Source: Trissonchulus latispiculum (lineage: Eukaryota > Nematoda > Enoplea > Enoplida > Ironidae). Taken from it: a stretch of 64,000 nt of DNA. Positions 56,789 through 64,000 of the stretch are shown here, piece after piece (within the stretch, counting starts at the first letter, position 1; each line of letters begins with the position of its first letter). A program made the position numbers and the translations under genes. The notes below the pieces were generated by a model. The model had not been told where the DNA came from. It saw nothing but the letters and a program-made list of their open reading frames with translations, and ran no database searches. The stretch spans positions 144,553-208,552 of the forward strand of contig JASAND010018212.1 of assembly GCA_030248195.1 (NCBI GenBank). Direction: 5' to 3'.

Positions 56789-59700
56789 CTAGGGAAGGTT
56801 CAAGGGGGAGGTTATCATGGACCAGAGCTTAGTCAACTGCTCAGATACGGCATGTCTAGCCGGTGCCATCAGCATCTCCAGAGCTACCTGGGTACCGAAC
56901 TCGGTAGCTAGTTCCGGGAACGTTTCATTGCTGAAAACACTGTCTGGATGGACATGATTCAGCACGCTGCGGACGATTTTGGACTGCTGCAGGTAACGAT
57001 AAAGGTTTCCAACCAAGAACAGTCCAAGCTCATGCCGGGACAGGGCGACAACCATGTGACGACGGTTTTCCAGAAAACCTTCTGGAGCACGAGGACAGCT
57101 AACCATGTCGTCATAGCTGGACTCCACCAGGGACATGATAGTGAATGTGTAGGTTCTGCCCTGGGCAAGAGGAACCACGCAGACTTCAACGGATCCACCA
57201 TATTCCACCAGGCATTCACGCTTGCCCAGCTGCTTCACTATCTCCGCCTTGAGATACTCCACCTGTTTCTTGTGCATGCACAACACGCCAATCACAAAGG
57301 GGCCAATAGATGCATTGTTACGAAGGCATGCATCCAATTCCTTCACTAGAACACCAATGACCACAATTTCTTCCACGTTGACACAAGAAGACTGGTCGAC
57401 GGTCATCTGTTGGCCACCAGTGTGTACAAAGCACAGGGAAGAATGCTGACGGAAGGCAGCTGAGAGCACAGATCCAAAGTTAAGGAGGCTGGACAGACGT
57501 TGGGCCCCAGTACTGTTTGGGGCCATCATCATGCAGTGACGCAGATCACAGAGACGAGTGATCAGTTCACAGGTCAGCTCGTTGCATCTGTAGGATCGGT
57601 GGAGAAGCAACAGATGGCGTTCAATAGCAGCAGCTCCCTGAGCTTCCACACAGGCCTTTGCAAATGCCAGTGCAGACACGTCACCGTAGACAGCCTTCAG
57701 GAAATTGTTTTCATTGGACAAATACACTTCTCCCTGGAACTGATCACCAACCAGGATGCAGCGAGGAGTCCGCATAGCCAGATTGAGAAACTGCAGAAAG
57801 GGGATCTGAGAAGCCTCATCCATCAACAGCCACTGCGGGTTGAAGTGATGCAGCAGCAGTCGGTCCCAAAAGTCAACGGCCAAATCGACAGTACTCAGCA
57901 CAACCCGTTTGTTTTCTACAGACTTCACTAGGTTACCAATACCTTTCTGCTCATCTCCACGCGAAGGCACAAAGTCAAACCGAACCACTGGATTCACATT
58001 CCACTTGCTGACTTTCTCCTCATAGTTGGTACGACCACTTAGAATGATCCAGTCGTCCTTTCTCAAAATAAGTCCCTGGCCCTCCGTGCAGCACTGTTCA
58101 GCAATCTTTTCAGCCAGGGTCTCAACAGCAGAATTTGTAGCAGCCAGCAGAATAATGACATCTTTCGTTTTCAGCAGAAGCTGTCTGACTATACTGGCCA
58201 GCATGGTGCTCTTCCCACTGCCAGGACTACCTTCCACAAACATTTCACCCGTTTCGCTAGACTGCATCTTTTCCAGAATGAACTGGTGGGGATTATCCAG
58301 ACGGGCATCATTTGCACAGGTACAGACATCTGGCGACTGTGCCGTACACACTTGAACAACTTCTGCACCTGCAACCGGAGCAGCATCAGCAGGATCCAGA
58401 CAAAGGAAACGCACCAACAGCTGTTGGAATCTGCCACTGTATCGCACCATGATGCGTTCCACTGCAGCCAGATGGTGCAAACGTGCTTTCAGTAACCCCT
58501 TTTCCTTATCTATGCTTTTCATCGTAGCACTGTACTTGTCCTGGCATTCTATCGCCTTCTGGTTCTGCACAGACAGTTTCTGCGTTTTCAGCTTCCGCTC
58601 AGTGAACACAAAATGGCTCCGGTTATCATAGCCGCCAGCATCGTATCTAGCAACATCGTATCCATACTGACAGACAGAGGCCAGCATGTTGACAACGCGC
58701 AGAACAGTCTGGTAGTTCTGATATTCATACAGGCCACACATAGGGGAAAATTCACCGTGATAGGCACCAGTTGACTGCAGTTCCTGCCGCATACCCTCAA
58801 TCTTGCTGAAACTGATCCGCACATAGTCATCACCATCATCACTGACACTGGCATTTTCCAGATAAAAGTCATGAAAATGGGCATTAGCAGGATCCAAAGG
58901 CAGACTACCGCGGCTACGAACGGCCAGCCGCAGGATAACAGACAGTCTTCCAATGTTTCTCAGTCGTTTTCCACTGGACTGGCCCACAAACTTGGCACGT
59001 ATATCCCCGTTAGACACATAGTGCAGCCGATAGGGTAGTTTCTGCAGCAAGGCGTTGGATTCTACCATAGCAACAGAGGACATGGACAATAGGGAGAAAA
59101 TAGTATCCACAGAAATTTCAGGTCTGGCGACAAAGTTGGCAGGAATCTGGGCAAACATCAGATCCCTTGCGCCAGCAGCAAGGAAAAGGCTCTCCTGCGA
59201 ACGGGGCACGGGTCGCACCAATACGGTCTCAGTAGATCTTCTGTCTCTTACCAACTGCTGCCACTGATCAGTCAGAAGACGGCGCACACATGCCAAATGT
59301 CTGTCCATTCGTATCACAGTTCTCACATAATAGCCGGAGAACATCCGCTTGCGTGTAGCAGAAGGATCAGCAGCGACAGAAGCAGCGCCAGCGACAGCAC
59401 CAGCGCCACCAACACCGGACGGTCCTGGCTCATCCAGTGCTTCTTCAGCTGTACGTTTGCGCTGCAGTCTCGCCTCAACTGCAACAGTGGCAAGGCTCAG
59501 GTCATCATCACCCGTAATCTCGACTCCTTCACCACCACCACCACTATCTGTTGGCGCATGCTGTGTAGCATTCACTTCCAAATAGTAATGCTGATCCTGG
59601 GCACGGGCTGCAGACGGACATCTGGACAAGTCAGACACACAGAGTCTGTAGATGCTGAGGTCTGTACGCACAATGGATACAGGCACAATCAGGGAACCAG

Positions 59701-59863
59701 CACACTTCAACTTTAGCGCCTTGCCTCTTACTGTTCCTGCAGCAGTTGAACTGGGTCCACGCGTTTTCACAATGGGCAATTTCTGTAGACAGAATCCTAC
59801 TGCCTTGTCCACACCCGACTGGTTAGCTTGATTATAACAGAACAAGATTTCTTGGTCAAGCAC
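56789..59863 (-). CDS. SF1 Upf1-like RNA/DNA helicase, large exon
   Basis: A 1024-codon uninterrupted frame encodes a superfamily 1 helicase of the Upf1-like type. Motifs in order: Walker A GSPGSGKST at residues 545-553; motif Ia LLAATNSAVETLAEK; Walker B MDEASQ with the catalytic Asp-Glu at 682-683; motif III CILVGDQFQGE; motif IV LLLLHRSYRC; motif V AQGRTYTFTIMSL; motif VI NRRHMVVALSRHE near 933-945. The first 540 residues are unlike any domain I know and include Gly/Ala-rich low complexity (residues ~108-165). No ATG lies in frame before about residue 170; the frame opens at GTG. Just upstream, near 59913, the minus strand has a branch-like ACTAAT, a pyrimidine stretch and AG, so this may be a downstream exon whose first exon is missing. 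ATP-dependent unwinding is a family inference; the cellular role is unknown. Confidence 0.85.
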   Translation of the reverse strand: MLDQEILFCYNQANQSGVDKAVGFCLQKLPIVKTRGPSSTAAGTVRGKALKLKCAGSLIVPVSIVRTDLSIYRLCVSDLSRCPSAARAQDQHYYLEVNATQHAPTDSGGGGEGVEITGDDDLSLATVAVEARLQRKRTAEEALDEPGPSGVGGAGAVAGAASVAADPSATRKRMFSGYYVRTVIRMDRHLACVRRLLTDQWQQLVRDRRSTETVLVRPVPRSQESLFLAAGARDLMFAQIPANFVARPEISVDTIFSLLSMSSVAMVESNALLQKLPYRLHYVSNGDIRAKFVGQSSGKRLRNIGRLSVILRLAVRSRGSLPLDPANAHFHDFYLENASVSDDGDDYVRISFSKIEGMRQELQSTGAYHGEFSPMCGLYEYQNYQTVLRVVNMLASVCQYGYDVARYDAGGYDNRSHFVFTERKLKTQKLSVQNQKAIECQDKYSATMKSIDKEKGLLKARLHHLAAVERIMVRYSGRFQQLLVRFLCLDPADAAPVAGAEVVQVCTAQSPDVCTCANDARLDNPHQFILEKMQSSETGEMFVEGSPGSGKSTMLASIVRQLLLKTKDVIILLAATNSAVETLAEKIAEQCCTEGQGLILRKDDWIILSGRTNYEEKVSKWNVNPVVRFDFVPSRGDEQKGIGNLVKSVENKRVVLSTVDLAVDFWDRLLLHHFNPQWLLMDEASQIPFLQFLNLAMRTPRCILVGDQFQGEVYLSNENNFLKAVYGDVSALAFAKACVEAQGAAAIERHLLLLHRSYRCNELTCELITRLCDLRHCMMMAPNSTGAQRLSSLLNFGSVLSAAFRQHSSLCFVHTGGQQMTVDQSSCVNVEEIVVIGVLVKELDACLRNNASIGPFVIGVLCMHKKQVEYLKAEIVKQLGKRECLVEYGGSVEVCVVPLAQGRTYTFTIMSLVESSYDDMVSCPRAPEGFLENRRHMVVALSRHELGLFLVGNLYRYLQQSKIVRSVLNHVHPDSVFSNETFPELATEFGTQVALEMLMAPARHAVSEQLTKLWSMITSPLNLP

Positions 59864-60029
59864 ATTTTCCTGGTCATACGTTTCCGATTGGACACAGATG
59901 GAGACACATATGCTGATATAGGCAGATTAGTCTGGGATCCGGTTATCTGATCAGATTGACCATGCCTCCTGAAATTCTAGATGGTTCTGTAGCTCGTTGA
60001 CTCGTTCAGTTGCACATTTGTCAGTAGGA
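59864..60029. other. centre of the inverted duplication
   Basis: This short stretch between the arms contains the putative 3' splice site of the helicase (59913, minus strand) and sequence without a mirror partner. The arms change over somewhere near 59940-60000. No gene is seen. Confidence 0.5.
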
Positions 60030-61653
60030 AACAATTAAGCGACTGTTGGTGCGTTGCTTTCAGGGCAAACCTACTGCTTTCAGTGCATTCCTTCTGCCAG
60101 GTGCAGTAAGTGGATTTCAGACTAATCTGGACGGCACATGTCAGTTCAGCCTGGAACAGGACAGTCACAACATCGCCACATCATTTGGAAAAGTGCAGTT
60201 GGAAAACGGGCGAAATGTTTGTGGAAGGTGTCCTGGCAGTGGGAAGAGACCATCTGCCAGTATATCAGACAGCTTCTGCTGACAACGAAAGATGTCATTA
60301 TTCTGCTGGCTGCTACAAATTCTGCTGTGGAGACCCTGGCTGAAAAGATTGCTGAACAGTGCTGCACGGAGGGCCAGGGACTTATTTTGAGAAAGGAGAT
60401 GGATTGGTCGTACCAACTATGAGGAGAAAGTCAGCAAGTGGAATGTGAATCCAGTGGTTCGGTTTGACTTTGTGCCTTCGCGTGGAGATGAGCAGAAAGG
60501 TATTGGTAACCTAGTGAAGTCTGTAGAAAACAAACGGGTTGTGCTGAGTACTGTCGATTTGGCCGTTGACTTTTGGGACCGACTGCTGCTGCATCACTTC
60601 AACCCGCAGTGGCTGTTGATGGATGAGGCTTCTCAGATCCCCTTTCTGCAGTTTCTCAATCTGGCTATGCGGACTCATCGCTGCATCCTGGTTGGTGATC
60701 AGTTCCAGGGAGAAGTGTATTTGTCCAATGAAAACAATTTCCTGAAGGCTGTCTACGGTGACGTGTCTGCACTGGCATTTGCAAAGGCCTGTGTGGAAGC
60801 TCAGGGAGCTGCTGCTATTGAACGCCATCTGTTGCTTCTCCACCGATCCTACAGATGCAACGAGCTGACCTGTGAACTGATCACTCGTCTCTGTGATCTG
60901 CGTCACTGCATGATGATGGCCCCAAACAGTACTGGGGCCCAACGTCTGTCCAGCCTCCTTAACTTTGGATCTGTGCTCTCAGCTGCCTTCCGTCAGCATT
61001 CTTCCCTGTGCTTTGTACACACTGGTGGCCAACAGATGACCGTCGACCAGTCTTCTTGTGTCAACGTGGAAGAAATTGTGGTCATTGGTGTTCTAGTGAA
61101 GGAATTGGATGCATGCCTTCGTAACAATGCATCTATTGGCCCCTTTGTGATTGGCGTGTTGTGCATGCACAAGAAACAGGTGGAGTATCTCAAGGCGGAG
61201 ATAGTGAAGCAGCTGGGCAAGCGTGAATGCCTGGTGGAATATGGTGGATCCGTTGAAGTGTGCGTGGTTCCTCTTGCCCAGGGCAGAACCTACACATTCA
61301 CTATCATGTCCCTGGTGGAGTCCAGCTATGACGACATGGTTAGCTGTCCTCGTGCTCCAGAAGGTTTTCTGGAAAACCGTCGTCACATGGTTGTCGCCCT
61401 GTCCCGGCATGAGCTTGGACTGTTCATGGTTGGAAACCTTTATCGTTACCTGCAGCAGTCCAAAATCGTCCGCAGCGTGCTGAATCATGTCCATCCAGAC
61501 AGTGTTTTCAGCAATGAAACGTTCCCGGAACTAGCTACCGAGTTCGGTACCCAGGTAGCTCTGGAGATGCTGATGGCACCGGCTAGACATGCCGTATCTG
61601 AGCAGTTGACTAAGCTTTGGTCCATGATATCCTCCCCCTTGAACCTCCCCTAG
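60030..61653 (+). pseudogene. 5'-truncated copy of the SF1 helicase
   Basis: The inverted partner of the left-arm helicase. The part corresponding to residues ~624-1024 (60445-61653, 402 codons) is open and differs at only three residues that I see (Pro/His, Leu/Met, Thr/Ser). The preceding ~400 bp align to the Walker A region but with many small deletions. The GSPGSGKST codons, for example, are out of frame (GGAAGGTGTCCTGGCAGTGG). The first ~480 residues have no counterpart. Without an ATP-binding loop the product could not be an active helicase. Confidence 0.85.
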
Positions 61654-63510
61654 ACTGTCCCCTAGATTGACTGTTTTTATATATTATGTGTAGCTACGTG
61701 CGTAGTCAATTCTGTTGTGTATGTATATGTATTTGTAGCGGAATCTTATGACTTTTGCTGTGCTGGTCTAGGGAACATCGTTGTCTAAAAAGCTTTGTCT
61801 AAATTTTTTTTAAAAACTCTTACCAGTCATGTTTTGAATGGGTTTTGAGGCTTAATGTTGCGTAAACTAATTGAGTTTTAATTTTGCATCTCTTAAGTTG
61901 TTCTTTGTACACCAACATTTATTGCTGTCACTTTGTTGAAAGCTGTTTGTGATTTTTTAAAGGAAAATCTTCTACTTAACAGTTGCCTTTGTTAAAACAT
62001 GTTTTTACTTACATCTTTTTGCCGTTATCTTGTCCAATTTTTCTGGTGATTGAGTTTATTCTGTCAGCTTTCTATCGCTTTTGCAAAACTTTCCCACTAG
62101 TGTCACTTTCTAGTAAAACCGTTATTTTATTTAATTTTGTGCGTATATTCTTTGGTAACTTTAATTTCCACTAGTGTCCTTCTGCTATGATCTCTATTCC
62201 ACTTTTGCGTAGTGCTTTACTTACCATAAACTTTTATGTTAACTTGAGTGGAAACTTGCTGCCTAATTGTTGTGGTCTTTGCCTACAGTCTGTTCCCTTG
62301 TTTTTCAACTTATTCCGTATACAGATTAGGGCAAATTGTTACTTACTGATAGTAATTGTCGAGCTGAGACTACTAATCAATCTCTGGGGTCACAGTGTCT
62401 CAGTCATCACCATTCCGATATGAATCATTCCTATATATAAATATGTATGTTGTATTGTATGTTTTTTTGATTGGCTGTATTATGTAACTGCTATACACAG
62501 GTGACGTCCCTCGTGTCTCCCTGTGTCTGGCTTTATCATGTCACCATATCCTTTGATTATCTGTACTTTGTAACTGCTATACACAGGTGACGTCCATCGT
62601 GTCTCCCTGTGTCTGGCATTGTTATGCTGACTGTAAATATTATGAAAATGTAAAAAAATAGAAAATATTATGAAAATGTAAAAAAAATAGAAAACACAAA
62701 ATCATAAAAAAATGTTGTTTTTCCTTTGATTGTCTGTACTGTGTAACTGCTATACACAGGTGACGTCCTTCGTGTCTCCCTGTGTCTCTGGCATTGTCAT
62801 GTTACCATGTCATATGATTGTCTCTACTATGTAACTGCTATACACAGGTGACGTCCCTCGTGTCTCCCTGTGTCTGGCATTGTCATGTTACCTTGTCATA
62901 TGATTGTCTGTACTATGTAACTGCTATACACAGGTGACGTCCCTCGTGTCTCCCTGCGTCTGGCATTGTAACGACAAACGGGGTATAAGCTGAAGAAGTT
63001 TGAAATAACTTGTGTTTTGAACTATTAAGTACTGACCATTGCTTCTGGCATTGTAACGACGAACGGGGTATAAGCTGAAGAAGTTTGAAATAACTGGTAT
63101 TTTCAACTATTAAGTACTGACCATTGCTTCAATTGCCGGTAAGTCATTTTCACTTCTAGCAGTGTTAATCTTTCCAGAATTTAACTATCGTGTTCTCTTT
63201 CCTGGAGTTTAGGGAAATTTTGATCTGGGGAAACGGTGGGTGGGGCCCGTGCGCTTGGCGCAGCAGAGCTATCGGGGGCGATCCCTATGGCGATGGGATT
63301 ACCGTTTTCGACCTATATGCCAATTACGTTCATCACTTTAAACCAAGAATTACAAGAATATTAAACGTGATCAATCAAACATGGTGAAAGGTTGAAAACG
63401 GTAGGGCGATGGCCCCGTGGACCATTGCTGCGATTTTCGCTTCAAAATTCAATACTTTTGGGCAGTTTCAGTTTCCAAATTCAGTACGTACGTAAAGTGG
63501 GTATATATGT
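61654..63510. other. non-coding 3' flank, right arm
   Basis: Mirror of 54938-56788 with scattered substitutions and small indels, such as an extra TCTC in one tandem unit near 62785. No gene. Confidence 0.6.
62470..62965. repeat. ~90-bp tandem repeats, right arm
   Basis: Inverse of the left-arm set. Units carry TGCTATACACAGGTGACGTC and CGTGTCTCCCTGTGTCTGGC. Confidence 0.85.
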
Positions 63511-63516
63511 CAGTAT

Positions 63517-63858
63517 TAGTGATGGGCACTGGATATCCGGATAATATCCGATTTGAGAAAAATATCCGGATATCCTTGTACATTTCAGACAGAGTAATGA
63601 AAAAAAAGCAAATTTTTGACAAAAATTTCAAAATTTTGAAAATATTTTTCAAAATATATTTGAAATCAAGGTTGTGGCTTGATTGCATGATAGAAATTCA
63701 CAGCATACCGAAAAAATTGACAGAAAAATTGCACGTTTAACTGCAAAATCGAAAATGTTTCTTGAACTTCAGTTTGGAATAGGCGGATAACCGGATATCC
63801 GTAAACGCAAAATAGGCGGATATCCGGATATAAAAACATATCCGGTGCCCATCACTAC
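63517..63858. mobile_element. hAT-like MITE in right arm (inverted copy)
   Basis: Inverted copy of 54577-54937, with AGTGATGGGCACTGGATATCC at one end, CCGGTGCCCATCACT at the other and ATATCCGG subterminal repeats. Confidence 0.75.
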
Positions 63859-64000
63859 CAGTATTGTAATAATATGAATATGTATATATATATGTGCTTA
63901 TAAATACGGAAGCAAGGATAAATTGTACGTACGAACATGGGTAGTCATACACATACGCATTGCACTTTCCTGGAAATGAGCCCTTTCTATAAGCAGAAAA

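Larger units (their letters stand above)
54446..59940. repeat. left arm of a large inverted duplication
   Basis: From the AGAAAGGGCTCATTTCC stretch of the last Q head to the helicase 5' region, this arm recurs in reverse order and strand at about 60000-64000. The arms are nearly identical over the outer ~4 kb. About 1.6 kb of helicase 5' sequence (58.33-59.93 kb) has only decayed or missing counterparts in the right arm. Confidence 0.9.
60000..64000. repeat. right arm of the large inverted duplication
   Basis: Mirror of the left arm: helicase 3' part, 3' flank, ~90-bp tandem units (62470-62965), the GC-rich block, the hAT-like MITE, and an inverted Q-cassette head at the very end (GGAAATGAGCCCTTTCTATAAG). 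It continues past the window edge. Confidence 0.9.

Noticed and set aside
56948..59716. Plus-strand frames of 60-143 codons opposite the helicase, mirrored in the right arm.
   Set aside because: Antisense shadows of the helicase coding strand.

Overview
This window is eukaryotic nuclear DNA, most likely from an early-branching animal such as a sponge, cnidarian or similar. The evidence is a cluster of DEG/ENaC-type ion channels (an animal family), relics of trefoil and rhodopsin-like GPCR sequence, a Ty3/Gypsy LTR retrotransposon, many short inverted-repeat elements, and long AT-rich spacers. There are no operons and no bacterial gene packing. I cannot name the species.

Layout. (1) 0.1-1.7 kb: a minus-strand DEG/ENaC copy with one frameshift. 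(2) 1.7-8.3 kb: mostly non-genic, holding a decayed trefoil-domain gene (3.9-4.3 kb), a weak cysteine-rich relic (6.85-7.03 kb) and two small inverted-repeat elements. (3) 8.4-10.0 kb: an intact single-exon DEG/ENaC gene. (4) 10.28-14.62 kb: a minus-strand Mag-like Ty3/Gypsy element with 128-bp LTRs, a CTTAA target duplication, a tRNA-Ser-like primer site and broken ORFs. (5) 16-36.6 kb: a segmental tandem array of three DEG/ENaC units. The first lost its second membrane segment, the second has one stop codon, and the third is intact. The spacers are full of MITE-like insertions, several with an empty site visible in a paralogous unit. A 2.5-kb TIR element lies at 28.2-30.75 kb.

(6) 36.65-54.5 kb: about 17 gene-free cassettes joined head to tail, nearly all in the same orientation. 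Each begins with one of a few fixed leaders and ends in an (AAT)n-type tail. Inside are variable numbers of a ~155-161-bp satellite unit, and ~55-bp hairpin mini-elements sit at the joints. This is the least explained structure in the window. (7) 54.45 kb to the end: a large inverted duplication. The left arm carries a 1024-codon SF1 (Upf1-like) helicase ORF. The right arm carries a 5'-truncated copy whose last 402 codons are almost identical while the preceding part is riddled with small indels. The window ends inside an inverted cassette head, so the cassette array probably continues in opposite orientation beyond the window.

How it fits together. At least two of the five channel copies (8.4 and 35.0 kb) look able to encode full channels with a His-Gly motif, two membrane segments, a G-A-S filter and a short invariant C-terminal tail ending FDNLMV. 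The rest of the window is a record of duplication, small deletions and repeated insertion by non-autonomous elements.
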